Counted from the first letter of the stretch, positions 1 to 8,944 are shown. The stretch: DNA of 64,000 bases from Bradyrhizobium zhengyangense (GCF_022012435.1 NZ_JAKLUA010000004.1:248001-312000); one strand, 5' to 3'. Notes: generated by a model not told the origin, from the letters alone. Translations and numbers: made by a program.

Positions 1-428
1 AACTGGCTCTGGCTGCTGCGCACATTGGTGTGGCCGCCGATGACAGGCACACCGAATGTCTTCGCGGCGGCTTTCAATCCTTCGAGAATGGGCGCGGCCT
101 CATCAGCGCCGTTGGACCAGATCGCATTGACGATGGCCGTCGGTCGTCCGCCCATCGCAGCGACGTCCGAGATGTTGACCATGGCGCCGCACCACCCCGC
201 GAACCAGGGATCGGCCGCAACGAATTCGTTCATGAAGCCTTCGATGGCGAACAGGGTGTAGCCGTCGCCCTCGGGGATCGCTGCGCAATCGTCCCCCACC
301 GCGATGGCGTCGCTGCCCGACAGGTCGAGCGCGGCCGCAACAGCCGCGATATCGGCCTTGGCGGCGATGCCGCGGCTTTTGCGGAGCGTTTCGGCGAGGC
401 TTGTGAGTACGGCGTCGGTCAGCATCAT
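1..428 (-). CDS. nitG: AIR synthase-like protein of the Nit1C cluster (sll0787 family), partial
   Basis: This is the N-terminal part (about 142 residues) of a PurM/SelD/ThiL-type AIR-synthase-fold protein; the gene runs off the left edge. The AVGDDCAAIPEG stretch is the usual ATP/Mg-binding segment of the fold, and NISDVAAMGGRP followed by PVIGGHT are further AIR-synthase signatures. The start is ATGATG, with the first ATG sharing one base with the TGA of the GNAT gene, which implies translational coupling. The family is the last or near-last member of Nit1C clusters. Its substrate is unknown, and the nitG symbol rests on gene order only. Confidence 0.85.
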   Translation of the reverse strand, partial: MMLTDAVLTSLAETLRKSRGIAAKADIAAVAAALDLSGSDAIAVGDDCAAIPEGDGYTLFAIEGFMNEFVAADPWFAGWCGAMVNISDVAAMGGRPTAIVNAIWSNGADEAAPILEGLKAAAKTFGVPVIGGHTNVRSSQSQ

Positions 429-976
429 CAGGCTGCCAGCTTTGCGAGCGAGAGGAAGCCGGTTTCGGGCGTGCGGAACGGCGGGTAATGGTCGAGATCG
501 GCCTCCATGCGATGATGCGGCCGGCCATGGAGCTCGAATTCGCCGAGCGAGCGCCAATGCATGTGCTGGAACAGCAGCGCGTTCTGACTTTGCACATTGG
601 CAAGGAACCGCCGGCAGCCGCGCGCATGCGCGGAGGACACGGCAAGCCGGATCAAGCCGGCGCCGACCGCGCTGAGACGCCGATAGCTCTTCTCGACGGC
701 AAGGCGGGAGCCCCACCACACATCCGCCTCGTGATCGTCGGCATGAATGCGCACGGTACCGACGACCTCGTCCTCGGCGACGCCGAGCAGCGACACGGCC
801 ACGAGCGGGATGGCTGAAACGTCGACCGCGTCGCGATCATCGCCTGAAAACACGCCCTGCTCCTCGCAGAAGACCTTGCGGCGCAAGGCTGCAGCGGCAG
901 CGCGCTCCCAGGCTTCGGTTGCAAACTTCACCTGGAATTCTGGCGCGACGAACGGCTTGAACGGCTCGAACATCAT
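428..976 (-). CDS. nitE: GNAT-family N-acetyltransferase of the Nit1C cluster (MSMEG_0567 family)
   Basis: A GNAT-fold acetyltransferase of about 182 residues. The N-terminal half has VKFATEAWERAAAAALRRKV and FCEEQGVFSGDDRDAVD, like the first strand and helix of autoinducer-synthase/GNAT proteins. The centre has the VGTVRIHADD strand and RLAVEKSYRRLSAVGAGLI, which includes the acetyl-CoA pyrophosphate loop. The chosen ATG overlaps the stop of the radical SAM gene as ATGA; an in-frame upstream extension is possible but would lie inside that gene. Position between the radical SAM and AIR-synthase genes is the conserved Nit1C order. The acetyl acceptor is unknown. Confidence 0.85.
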   Translation of the reverse strand: MMFEPFKPFVAPEFQVKFATEAWERAAAAALRRKVFCEEQGVFSGDDRDAVDVSAIPLVAVSLLGVAEDEVVGTVRIHADDHEADVWWGSRLAVEKSYRRLSAVGAGLIRLAVSSAHARGCRRFLANVQSQNALLFQHMHWRSLGEFELHGRPHHRMEADLDHYPPFRTPETGFLSLAKLAA

Positions 977-2091
977 GCACTTGCTCCGCGCTCGTAGGTG
1001 GACAGGGCCGAGCAGGCGCCGCATTTGCCGCAACCTGCCTTGATATCGGTGGCGCGCAAGCCGCCGGCGCGCAGCATCTCGGCGAGCGGGCGCAGAATCT
1101 CATGCATGAACGCCGCAGACGGCGTCGCATGGCTCTCCAGCGGCGTGCCGGCGATCGGCACGAACGGCACGACGAAGGGATAGACGCCGAGATCGATCAG
1201 CCGGCGCGACAGCGCGAGGATTTCGGACGGCTCGTCACCGAGGCCAGCCAGGATATAAGTCGAGACCTGACCCCGGCCGAAGACCGGCACGGCCGCGGCA
1301 AACGCGTCCATGTATTGCTCGACCTGGACCTGCGCCTTGCCGGGCATGATCCTTTGCCGCACGGCTGGCCCGATCACCTCCAGATGCATCCCGAGCGCGT
1401 CGACGCCTGAGCTTTTCATGCGCTGAAACCAGGCAAAATCATCAGGCGGTTCGCATTGCGCCTGGATCGGCAGATCGACGGTGGCTTTGATGGCCTGCGC
1501 GCTCTCCGCAAGGATGCCGGCGCCGCGGTCCGACGTGTGCGGCGTGCCAGTCGTCATCACCATATGCCTGACACCGTCGAGCTCGACGGCGACCTTGGCG
1601 ACTTCGGCAAGCTGTGCCGGCGTCTTGCGCTCGACCGTGCGACCCGCCGCGAGCGACTGGCCGATGGCGCAGAACTGGCAGGTTTTGGTGCGGCTCTGAT
1701 AGCGGATGCAGGTCTGCAGCACCGTGGTGGCGAGAACGTCGCGCCCGTGCAGGGTCGCGATCTTCCAATAGGGAATGCCGTCCGCGGTGGTGCGGTCGTA
1801 GAACTTGGGTCGCAACGGAAACGAGACGTCGGCCAGCACCACGCCGTCGCGCGAGATGCGGCTGCGTCCGGCCTCGTCAGGGCGCTCGACGAGATAGGGG
1901 CTCTCGAAGGCCGGCGCGTTGTGCACCGGGATCATCACGGTGGCGCCATCGATCGTGAACGGCGTGTGATCCGACGGCCCGGCGCCGCCGCGGCGGCTCG
2001 TGCCCCCGGTCTTGGGATCAGCGAGCCGAACCCCGAAGGACTGCAACTCGTTGATCAGCTGCTCGGTCGGCATCGCCTGGGGTTGCGACAT
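973..2091 (-). CDS. nitD: Radical SAM protein of the Nit1C cluster (MSMEG_0568 family)
   Basis: A radical SAM enzyme of about 372 residues, related to the biotin-synthase branch. The only N-terminal cysteine cluster that could hold the SAM-binding [4Fe-4S] is C128-x9-C138-x2-C141, not the classical CX3CX2C. The C-terminus carries GCGKCGAC, a CX2CX2C group that may bind a second cluster. [13 protein letters not shown] loop and a barrel-like core follow the first cluster. I chose the ATG preceded by GAGAG; ATGs 12 bases upstream and 18 bases downstream are alternatives. The N-terminus overlaps the nitrilase gene by about 74 bases and the 3' end overlaps the acetyltransferase as ATGA. The reaction is unknown. 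Confidence 0.88.
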   Translation of the reverse strand: MSQPQAMPTEQLINELQSFGVRLADPKTGGTSRRGGAGPSDHTPFTIDGATVMIPVHNAPAFESPYLVERPDEAGRSRISRDGVVLADVSFPLRPKFYDRTTADGIPYWKIATLHGRDVLATTVLQTCIRYQSRTKTCQFCAIGQSLAAGRTVERKTPAQLAEVAKVAVELDGVRHMVMTTGTPHTSDRGAGILAESAQAIKATVDLPIQAQCEPPDDFAWFQRMKSSGVDALGMHLEVIGPAVRQRIMPGKAQVQVEQYMDAFAAAVPVFGRGQVSTYILAGLGDEPSEILALSRRLIDLGVYPFVVPFVPIAGTPLESHATPSAAFMHEILRPLAEMLRAGGLRATDIKAGCGKCGACSALSTYERGASA

Positions 2092-3073
2092 CTGCACTCT
2101 CATCTGATTGGTCTTTCGACATGGGCGTGAGGCGGTTTGGGTGAAAGCCGTGCATCGGACGCGCCGGTTGGTCGTTCAGCACGAGCGACAGCAACTCCGG
2201 CCGGGCGTAGTGGCCGACCGAGTCCATCATCCGCTTGCGCTTGGTGATCAAAGCGAGATCGAGATCGGCAACAAGGATGCCCTCACCGCTGGTCAGCGGT
2301 GGCGCCAGATGATTGCCTTCGGGAGAGACGATCGCGGTCATGCAGCCGCCGCGCAAACCTTTGCGCAGGCCTTCCTCCGGCGAGATTTTCGCGATCTGCT
2401 CCTCGGTCAGCCAGCCGGTGGCGTTGACGACGAAGCATCCGCTTTCAAGCGCGTGATGCCGGATCGTCACCTCGATCTGGTCGGCGAACACCTGTCCGAC
2501 CAGCGATCCCGGAAACTGGGCCGCGTGAATTTCTTCGTGCTGGGCCATCAGCGCATAGCGGGCGAGCGGATTGTAATGCTCCCAGCAGGCGAGCGCGCCG
2601 ACACGGCCGACCGCGGTCTCGACCACCTTCAGGCCGGCGCCATCGCCCTGCCCCCAGATCATGCGCTCGTGAAATGTCGGCGTGATCTTGCGGCGCTTCA
2701 GGAGAAGCGCGCCGTTAGCATCGAACACGAGCTGGGTATTGTAAAGCGAGCCGTGATCGCGCTCGTTGACGCCGAGCACCACGACCATGCCGTGGCGCTT
2801 GGCCGCTTGCGCGACCGCGTCCGTCACGGGACCAGGCACGACGACGGCATTGTCATAAAGCTGGATGTGCTCGGCACCGCTCAGAGCCGGCGGACGGACA
2901 AAGGAGAAATACGGGTACCAGGGAACGAACGTCTCCGGAAAGACGGCGAACTGGACTCCCTTGCCCGCCGCCTCCGTGATGGCCGCCAGGATCCGGTCGA
3001 CCGTTCCGGTCGGCGTGTCCAGATCTGGCGCGATCTGAACAGCGCCAGCCCTGATCGTGCGCTTCGCTGTCAC
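2018..3073 (-). CDS. nitC: Nit1-type nitrilase (sll0784 family)
   Basis: A carbon-nitrogen hydrolase of 351 residues that converts a nitrile to the acid and ammonia. The catalytic triad is visible: Glu47 in FPETFVPW, Lys129 in RRKITPT and Cys163 in [10 protein letters not shown], with the nitrilase feature HAAQFPGS after it. Translation starts at GTG, preceded by GAGGGAGAG at good spacing. In Pseudomonas pseudoalcaligenes the homologue NitC is needed for cyanide assimilation, where cyanide is trapped as 2-hydroxynitriles. The surrounding gene order supports the same role here. The last 40 or so residues form a charged, Ala/Asp-rich tail that overlaps the radical SAM gene. Confidence 0.93.
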   Translation of the reverse strand: MTAKRTIRAGAVQIAPDLDTPTGTVDRILAAITEAAGKGVQFAVFPETFVPWYPYFSFVRPPALSGAEHIQLYDNAVVVPGPVTDAVAQAAKRHGMVVVLGVNERDHGSLYNTQLVFDANGALLLKRRKITPTFHERMIWGQGDGAGLKVVETAVGRVGALACWEHYNPLARYALMAQHEEIHAAQFPGSLVGQVFADQIEVTIRHHALESGCFVVNATGWLTEEQIAKISPEEGLRKGLRGGCMTAIVSPEGNHLAPPLTSGEGILVADLDLALITKRKRMMDSVGHYARPELLSLVLNDQPARPMHGFHPNRLTPMSKDQSDESADVATPGDADRAADQRVAVLRGSAR

Positions 3074-3111
3074 TTGTGCTCTCCCTCGTCCGTCGCGCGA
3101 GCCAACCGAGG

Positions 3112-3594
3112 TCAGACTGTCCAGGTGTGGATCATGAACGCGTCGTCCCTGCGGTGAAGCAGGATGAGGTCGAGCACATCGAGCGGATTGATCGGCCGGA
3201 TGCCCGGAATCAGCGACGGCTCGCCATGGCCGTAAAGCGCCTGCAGCGCGAACCGGCAGGCATAGACCTTGCCGCCTTCATCCATGAATTTCGCGAGCTG
3301 GTTGTTGAAGTTCTGCGCGCCGGGGAAGGCCTCGTCGCCGATCTTTGGAAAGCCGCGCTGAATGCCGAGCGTGACACCGGGACCGTAAAGCAGAACCGAG
3401 GTCTCGAAGCCCTTCCGCTTCAGGCGCAGCGCCTGGAGAATATTGACGAGGCCGATCGAGCCTTCGAACGCGACGGTATGGAAGGTGACCAGCGCCTTCT
3501 CACCCGGCTTCGCTTTGACGTCCTCGAAAACCTTCTCTTCGTAGTCGACAAGAAAGTCGCCCTTCTGACGCGCGGGCATGTTCACTGCTGGCAT
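3112..3594 (-). CDS. nitB: MSMEG_0572/Sll0783 family nitrogen-starvation response protein
   Basis: A cytoplasmic protein of 160 residues and the first gene of the Nit1C transcription unit, 38 bases upstream of the nitrilase. The pattern of a nucleotide-fold strand, [20 protein letters not shown] and [19 protein letters not shown] resembles the DsrE/DsrF fold. The family is named for the Synechocystis Sll0783 protein, which is induced by nitrogen starvation. I chose the ATG with AGGAGG five bases upstream; a GTG two codons earlier overlaps that ribosome site and is unlikely. Its biochemical role in the pathway is not known. Confidence 0.9.
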   Translation of the reverse strand: MPAVNMPARQKGDFLVDYEEKVFEDVKAKPGEKALVTFHTVAFEGSIGLVNILQALRLKRKGFETSVLLYGPGVTLGIQRGFPKIGDEAFPGAQNFNNQLAKFMDEGGKVYACRFALQALYGHGEPSLIPGIRPINPLDVLDLILLHRRDDAFMIHTWTV

Positions 3595-3641
3595 AGACAC
3601 CTCCTGTTCACGTCCGGCCCTCCCGGATCGAGATCAGGTTT

Positions 3642-3658
3642 TGCAATCAATGTGCCAA
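3642..3658 (-). promoter_or_regulatory. Sigma-54 (RpoN) promoter of the Nit1C cluster
   Basis: The minus strand reads TTGGCACATTGATTGCA. The -24 element TTGGCACA and the -12 element TTGCA have the obligatory GG-N10-GC spacing, and only the last -24 base differs from the consensus TGGCACG-N4-TTGCW. The predicted start near 3631 gives a short leader of about 37 bases before the DsrE-like gene. Sigma-54 control fits a nitrogen-scavenging pathway and the NitA-dependent control known in Pseudomonas. No enhancer-binding protein is encoded in this window. Confidence 0.8.
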
Positions 3659-3686
3659 GCAGCGTTCTGCACTACAAATCATCACA

Positions 3687-3727
3687 CCATTCAATTTGCA
3701 TTCATTTATACATTCAATGTTGAATGG
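3687..3727. promoter_or_regulatory. CATTCAA inverted repeats, candidate upstream activating sequence
   Basis: A perfect 16-bp palindrome, CATTCAA-TG-TTGAATG, lies at 3711-3726. Another CCATTCAA half-site at 3687-3694 is inverted relative to TTGAATGG at 3720-3727. The palindrome centre is about 87 bases upstream of the predicted sigma-54 start, the usual distance for an enhancer-binding protein. It could instead be a site for the divergent MocR regulator. Confidence 0.45.
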
Positions 3728-3890
3728 AGACCTGACTGGATTTGGATGTGCTCGCGCCGTGCTCGAAAAATATTGCCTGAAAAATACTAAGCAGCGCGCC
3801 TGATCGATGTGCAACGCGCTCAACCGGAGCCCTCTTCCAAAGCAGCAGAAATCACCGATACAATTGCGTCTGTGCTTGCAACAATATACA

Positions 3891-3914
3891 GTCAATTCTA
3901 CTGACGTAATTGAC
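3891..3914. promoter_or_regulatory. GTCAATT-N10-AATTGAC inverted repeat, candidate MocR operator
   Basis: Perfect seven-base arms (3891-3897 and 3908-3914) with a ten-base spacer end 12 bases before the MocR start codon. The position suits autorepression. The surrounding 3595-3926 gap of about 330 bases is noticeably AT-rich and holds no convincing gene. Confidence 0.4.
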
Positions 3915-3926
3915 CGGAACCGAACT

Positions 3927-5315
3927 ATGGCCGACTGGGGACCCGATCTCTCGAGCAGCGACAAGCCGCGTTATCTCGCCATCGCAGACGCAATTGCCGA
4001 CGACATCGCAGCCGGACGGCTTGTGATCGGCGACCGCCTGCCGCCACAGCGGAAGCTGGCCAAGCGCCTCGACGTCGATTTCACGACCGTCGCGCGCGGC
4101 TATGTCGAGGCGCAGAAGCGCGGACTGATTGAATCCAAGGTCGGACAGGGAACCTTCGTGCGCGACAAGCCGCGGCCGCGGCGTTCGGCAACGAGCTTTC
4201 CGCCTCGCCCCATCGACCTCTCGATGAACCTGCCGCCCGAGCCCGACGACCCTGAATTGATCGAGCGCATGCAGGCCGGCGCCGAACATGTGCTGCGCGA
4301 CATCGCATCGCTGCTGCGCTACCAGGGCTTTGGCGGCACGCAGGCCGACAAGGATGCCGCCTCGAGCTGGCTCGGCCGCCGCGCGCTGGTGCCGGCACAG
4401 AATCGCATTTTCGTCTCGCCGGGGGCCCATCCGGCGCTGCTCGGCATCCTCTCGATCCTTGCGAGAGCTGGCGACGTGGTGCTGTGCGAGGCCATCACCT
4501 ATCCCGGGATCAGGTCGATCGCCGCGCAGCTTGGCATCAATCTCGTCGGCCTGCCGATGGATCAGGATGGCATCGAGCCGCAGGCGCTGACCGATGCCTG
4601 CAAGAAGCTGAAGCCCAAGGCGATCTACCTCAATCCGACGCTGCAGAATCCGACGACGCTGACGATCCCGGATTCGCGACGGCGCGAGATCGTCGCGATC
4701 GCGCGACGCTTCAAGCTGCCGATCATCGAGGACGACGCCTACGGCTTCATTCCCGAACATGGCCACGGCCACGCGCCCTTCGCGGCGATCGCGCCGGATC
4801 TGACCTGGCACGTCGCGGGACTGGCAAAGTGCATCGGAGCAGGCTTGCGCACCGCCTATGTCGTCGTGCCCGATACGCGCTCGGCCTGGCCGTTCGCCTC
4901 GGCGCTGCGGTCAGCGACCGTGATGGCATCTCCCCTCACCGTGGCGATCGCGACGCGCTGGATCGAAGACGGCACCGCGGACACGATGTTGCGGTTCATC
5001 CGCGCCGAGACGTCGGCACGGCAAAAGCTCGCCGCCGAAATCCTTCCCAAAGGGTCCTATCGCGGCGATCCCCTCAGCTTCAACCTGTGGGTCGAGCTGC
5101 CCACACCTTGGAGACGTTCGGCTTTCGTGGAGCACATGCGGCAGACCGGCATCGGCGTCGTCGCAAGCGACGCCTTTGTGGTAACTGACCCGCCCCCCGA
5201 AGCCGTCAGAGTATGCATCTGCGGTCCTTCAACGCGGGCGCAAATTAGATCCGCGCTCGAATACGCCGCTCACGCGCTGGTCGAAACGCCAGCCCTGGCG
5301 TCGCCGTTTCTCTAA
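3927..5315 (+). CDS. MocR-type transcriptional regulator (GntR HTH fused to aminotransferase-like domain)
   Basis: A 462-residue MocR/PdxR-class regulator. Residues 1-80 are a GntR winged helix with GDRLPPQRKLAKRLDVDFTT and a wing ending GQGTFV. The remainder is a fold-type I aminotransferase-like domain with NPTLQNPTTLT, EDDAYGF and Lys301 in AGLAKCIGAGLR, the expected PLP-binding lysine. Start chosen at MADWGPD because an upstream in-frame extension is unlike GntR N-termini and covers promoter sequence. It is divergent from the Nit1C genes and ends two bases before the convergent ABC permease gene. Its effector is unknown; control of the Nit1C cluster is inferred from position. Confidence 0.9.
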   Translation: MADWGPDLSSSDKPRYLAIADAIADDIAAGRLVIGDRLPPQRKLAKRLDVDFTTVARGYVEAQKRGLIESKVGQGTFVRDKPRPRRSATSFPPRPIDLSMNLPPEPDDPELIERMQAGAEHVLRDIASLLRYQGFGGTQADKDAASSWLGRRALVPAQNRIFVSPGAHPALLGILSILARAGDVVLCEAITYPGIRSIAAQLGINLVGLPMDQDGIEPQALTDACKKLKPKAIYLNPTLQNPTTLTIPDSRRREIVAIARRFKLPIIEDDAYGFIPEHGHGHAPFAAIAPDLTWHVAGLAKCIGAGLRTAYVVVPDTRSAWPFASALRSATVMASPLTVAIATRWIEDGTADTMLRFIRAETSARQKLAAEILPKGSYRGDPLSFNLWVELPTPWRRSAFVEHMRQTGIGVVASDAFVVTDPPPEAVRVCICGPSTRAQIRSALEYAAHALVETPALASPFL

Positions 5316-5317
5316 CG

Positions 5318-6277
5318 TCAGCTCGTGACGCGTTCGCCGCGGCCGTAGACCAGCAACATGAAGATGATGACGAGGCCGTAGATCACCTGGCGGCCAGCCT
5401 CGGGCATATCCATGATCGACAGCACGCTGTTGAGCAGCACGATCAGCACGACGCCGATCAGCGTGCCGAGATAGCGGCCGCGGCCGCCGAGAATGTTGGT
5501 GCCGCCGATCACCACCGCTGCGATCGACGGCAGCAGATAGGCATCTCCCATGCCCTGATAGGCCTTGGTGGAGTAGCCGGCGAGCAGGACGCCGGCGAGC
5601 GCGGCCGCAAGGCCGCAGAGGACGAAGCAGATCACGGTGATGCGGCGGGTATCGACGCCGGCCAGATACGCGGCGGCCTCCTTGTTTCCGATGGCATAGA
5701 CGTAGCGGCCGAGCGTCGTGCGCTGGAGAACGATCGCGATGAGCACCGACACGGCGATCCAGACGAACAAGGCATTGGGAATACCGAGCGTGCGGTCGCC
5801 GGCGAGCATCCGCATCAGGTCGGTGGCGCCGGTCTGCGGCGCATAGCCACCGGTATGAGCGACCATCAGGCCGCGCATCACCGCGTTGACGCCAAGCGTG
5901 AAGATCATCGAGGGGACGCGCAGGTAAGCAATCCCGATGCCGTTGATGAGACCGACAACCAGCCCGACCCCGAGCCCGACCGGAATGGCGAGCGGCCCGC
6001 CGATCGATGTCGCCATCATCGCCGCGGCGGCGAGCGTCCACGGCACCGACAGGTCGATCTGCGCGATCAGGATCACCATCATCATCCCGGCAGCAACGAT
6101 GCCAAGGAAAGCGCCGATCTGGAGCTGCTGCAACAGATAGGTCGGTGACAGCAGCGGCGCGCTGCCGAACCGGGCAACGGTGTAGACCGTGCCGGCGACG
6201 AGGATGACGAGGATGAACAACGCCGCGATCAGGATCGGACGGTCGTCGCGAGAGAGCCCGAGGGACGCAGTCGTCAT
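5318..6277 (-). CDS. ABC transporter permease, RbsC-type (sugar family), second copy
   Basis: A 319-residue inner-membrane permease of the ribose/xylose (BPD_transp_2) family with about eight to ten hydrophobic segments. The diagnostic IAQIDLSVPWTLAAAAMM (a DLS motif after a long helix) is near the N-terminus, and GGTNILGGRGRYLGTLIG marks the cytoplasmic loop that contacts the ATPase. Its ATG overlaps the stop of the upstream permease as ATGA. It is the last gene of a four-gene importer operon with two different permease subunits, so the channel is probably a heterodimer. The substrate is not evident from the sequence. Confidence 0.9.
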   Translation of the reverse strand: MTTASLGLSRDDRPILIAALFILVILVAGTVYTVARFGSAPLLSPTYLLQQLQIGAFLGIVAAGMMMVILIAQIDLSVPWTLAAAAMMATSIGGPLAIPVGLGVGLVVGLINGIGIAYLRVPSMIFTLGVNAVMRGLMVAHTGGYAPQTGATDLMRMLAGDRTLGIPNALFVWIAVSVLIAIVLQRTTLGRYVYAIGNKEAAAYLAGVDTRRITVICFVLCGLAAALAGVLLAGYSTKAYQGMGDAYLLPSIAAVVIGGTNILGGRGRYLGTLIGVVLIVLLNSVLSIMDMPEAGRQVIYGLVIIFMLLVYGRGERVTS

Positions 6278-7386
6278 CGAAACAGCTCCAGCGTATTCTT
6301 GACGCGCAGGACTCCGAGCGCACTGATGCTGACCGCCCCCAGCAGGATCAGCCCCTCGAACAGCGGCTGCAGCAGCGGCGCGATGTCGAAGATGCGGAAG
6401 AAGAACGAGATGACGCGCAGCACCATGGCGCCGAAGATCGAGCCGATCGCGCTGCCGGTGCCCCCCAACAGCGAGGTACCGCCGATGACGACGGAGGCGA
6501 TGGAGTTGAGCGTGTAGGCTCCGGCCTGCGGGATGTCGGCATTGCCGGAGGAGGTCTGGATGGCGAGGAACAGGCCGCCACAGCCGGCAAAGAAGCCGGC
6601 GAGCGTGAAGGCCGCGATCTTGGCGCGCTCGATCGGAAGGCCGGACATGTAGGCGGCGCCTTCAGCGGAGCCAACCGCATAGACGGCACGGCCAATCACG
6701 GAACGGCGGAACGGCACCCAGACCAGGAGCGCGATCAGAATGAGCAGCACGAACGGCACCGGGATCCAGGCGACCGGCGCAAACCAGCTTGCGGCGCCGT
6801 CGTCGAAGATGTGGACCGTCGCGGCGAAATCCCCGAGCGAGTTGGTCAGCGCCCAGTTGAGATCCTCATCGATCTTGCCGCCCGGGGTCGGCCGCAGGAA
6901 CAGCGCGATGCCGATATAGACCGCGCCGGTCGCGAGCGTCGCGATGATCGGCTGGATGCGTCCATAGACGACGACGCAGCCGTTGATGAAGCCGGCCAGC
7001 GCGCCGGTCGCAAGGCACAGCACGATGCCGAGCAGGATGCCGCTCACCCCGCCGGGAAAGGTGCCGAGGCCGAACTGCAGGCCGAAGATGTCGAGATGCA
7101 GCGGCGTGCCGTCCGCCGCCCCCGTGAGCAGATAGCTTGCGAAACACCCCACCATGGTCATGACGGCGCCCACGGAAAGATCCAGCCCCGACGCCAGCAC
7201 CGGCACTGTCTGGGCCATCGCCAGCATGGCGAGCGCAAAGATCTCGTCGCCGTTCTGCACCAGCACCGCCGACGAGAAGCCCTTGGGATGGGCAAGGTTG
7301 TAGAGCAGATAAAGGATGGCGAACAACAGGACGGCGGTGACGATGCCGACGTTCTGGCGGACCCTGATGGCGATATCGTCAAGCAT
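6274..7386 (-). CDS. ABC transporter permease, RbsC-type (sugar family), first copy
   Basis: A 370-residue permease homologous to its downstream neighbour, with ASGLDLSVGAVMTMVGC as the family signature and GGTSLLGGTGSAIGSIFG as the ATPase-coupling loop. It is longer because of a periplasmic insertion around residues 85-125 and another after residue 160. I chose MLDDIAIRV as the start; it overlaps the end of the ATPase gene by eight bases. A start six codons upstream is also open. It works with the second permease, the double ATPase and the binding protein of the same operon. Confidence 0.9.
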   Translation of the reverse strand: MLDDIAIRVRQNVGIVTAVLLFAILYLLYNLAHPKGFSSAVLVQNGDEIFALAMLAMAQTVPVLASGLDLSVGAVMTMVGCFASYLLTGAADGTPLHLDIFGLQFGLGTFPGGVSGILLGIVLCLATGALAGFINGCVVVYGRIQPIIATLATGAVYIGIALFLRPTPGGKIDEDLNWALTNSLGDFAATVHIFDDGAASWFAPVAWIPVPFVLLILIALLVWVPFRRSVIGRAVYAVGSAEGAAYMSGLPIERAKIAAFTLAGFFAGCGGLFLAIQTSSGNADIPQAGAYTLNSIASVVIGGTSLLGGTGSAIGSIFGAMVLRVISFFFRIFDIAPLLQPLFEGLILLGAVSISALGVLRVKNTLELFR

Positions 7387-8926
7387 GGGCGGCTCCGGCA
7401 GCATCAGGCGTCGCGGCGTCGATGTTCAGCGCGCTCGCGATGATGTTGGTCTCGGTGAGCTCGTCACCTTCGAGCTCGCGCACGATGCGCCCGTCATACA
7501 TGATCGCCACCCGGTCGCAGCAGCCGATAAGTTCGTCGTAGTCGGTCGAGTAGAACAGGATGGCCGCGCCCTGGTCGGCGAGCTCGCGCATCAGGCGGTA
7601 CAGTTCCTGCTTGGTCCCGACATCGATGCCGCGCGTGGGATCGTTGAGCAGGATGAGCTTGGGATCGGTCATCAGCCATTTGGCGAGAACGACCTTCTGC
7701 TGGTTGCCGCCTGACAGCGTGGAGACCGCGTCGCCAGGCGCGCCGATCTTGATCTGGAGCCGCGCGATGGCGCGCTTGATCACCTCATTCTCGCGCGCGC
7801 GGTCGACCAGAGGGCCGGTCGAGATTGCGTCGAGCGAGGCGATCACCAGATTGTCCGCGATCGACATCGGCAGCATCAGGCCTTCGGTCTTGCGATCCTC
7901 CGGCACCAGCGCAATGCCGACCGACTTCGCCGCCGCAGGCGACGCCGGGCGCACCTCGTGGCCCTCGACGGTCACCCGCCCGGTGACGCCGCGCAGCACG
8001 CCGAACAGCGCCAGCAGCAGGGATTTCTGGCCCTGGCCGTCGAGCCCGCCGAGGCCGACGATCTCGCCGGCGCCCACCCGGAGAGAGATGCGATCGAGGT
8101 GCCTGTCCCAGCTCAAATTCTCGATATCAAGCACCGGCTTCACCGCTCCACGCGCGGGCTTGGGCGGATATTGGGTCGCGATGTCGCGCCCGATCATGAG
8201 CTGAACGATATCGGCGGTCGAGCGCTTGCCCTTGTCGAAGGTCTCGATATGGCGGCCGTTGCGAAACACCGAGGCACGGTCGGCCAGCGCCTCGACCTCA
8301 TGCATCCGGTGCGAGATGTAGAGAATGGCAACGCCCTCGGCCTTGAGCCGCGCCAGCATGGCGTACACCTTTTCGACGTCGGCACTGGTGAGGGCCGAGG
8401 TGGCTTCATCCAGGATCAAGAGCTGCGGCTTCTTGCCGAGTGCCTTGGCGATCTCCACCACCTGGCGACGCGACAGCGGCAGGTCGCGCACGCGCATCAG
8501 GGGATTGACGTCCTCGCAGCCGATCTCGGCCAGCAGCTGTTCGGCACGACGGCGCTGCGCTCGCGCGTCGATCAGGCCGAAGCGGCGCGGCGGCGAGGCG
8601 ATCGAGATGTTGTCCGCGACCGAGAGGTCGGGCATCAGCGACAGCTCCTGGAAGATACAGACGACGCCGGCGGCATTGGCGGCGGAGGGCGTTGCAAAGC
8701 TGACGTCCTGTCCGGCAAGACGCATGCTGCCGGAATCGGGCTGCACCACACCCGAGATGATCTTGATCAGCGTCGACTTGCCGGCGCCGTTCTCGCCCAG
8801 TACCGCGTGGATCTTGCCGCGCTCGCAGGCGAAGTCGACGCCTTCGAGCGCACGCACGCCGGCGTAGCGCTTGGAAATTCCAGAGAGCGTGAGGAAGGCT
8901 GGTTGGGTCAGGACGGCATCGGACAT
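7379..8926 (-). CDS. Sugar-type ABC transporter ATP-binding protein (RbsA/MglA-like, two ATPase domains)
   Basis: A 515-residue protein with two ATPase domains, typical of the ribose/galactoside class. Domain 1 has an intact Walker A (GENGAGKST), an LSRRQ signature in place of LSGGQ, and LLILDEATSALT as Walker B. Domain 2 has the degenerate P-loop GLDGQGQKSLLLA usual in this family and an intact LSGGNQQKVVLAKWL signature. Start chosen at MSDAVLTQP, where alignment to the family begins; about 40 upstream codons are low-complexity and lie in the intercistronic hairpin region. It energises the adjacent permease pair. Confidence 0.92.
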   Translation of the reverse strand: MSDAVLTQPAFLTLSGISKRYAGVRALEGVDFACERGKIHAVLGENGAGKSTLIKIISGVVQPDSGSMRLAGQDVSFATPSAANAAGVVCIFQELSLMPDLSVADNISIASPPRRFGLIDARAQRRRAEQLLAEIGCEDVNPLMRVRDLPLSRRQVVEIAKALGKKPQLLILDEATSALTSADVEKVYAMLARLKAEGVAILYISHRMHEVEALADRASVFRNGRHIETFDKGKRSTADIVQLMIGRDIATQYPPKPARGAVKPVLDIENLSWDRHLDRISLRVGAGEIVGLGGLDGQGQKSLLLALFGVLRGVTGRVTVEGHEVRPASPAAAKSVGIALVPEDRKTEGLMLPMSIADNLVIASLDAISTGPLVDRARENEVIKRAIARLQIKIGAPGDAVSTLSGGNQQKVVLAKWLMTDPKLILLNDPTRGIDVGTKQELYRLMRELADQGAAILFYSTDYDELIGCCDRVAIMYDGRIVRELEGDELTETNIIASALNIDAATPDAAGAAHA

Positions 8927-8944
8927 GTCGGGGCTCACGCAGCG

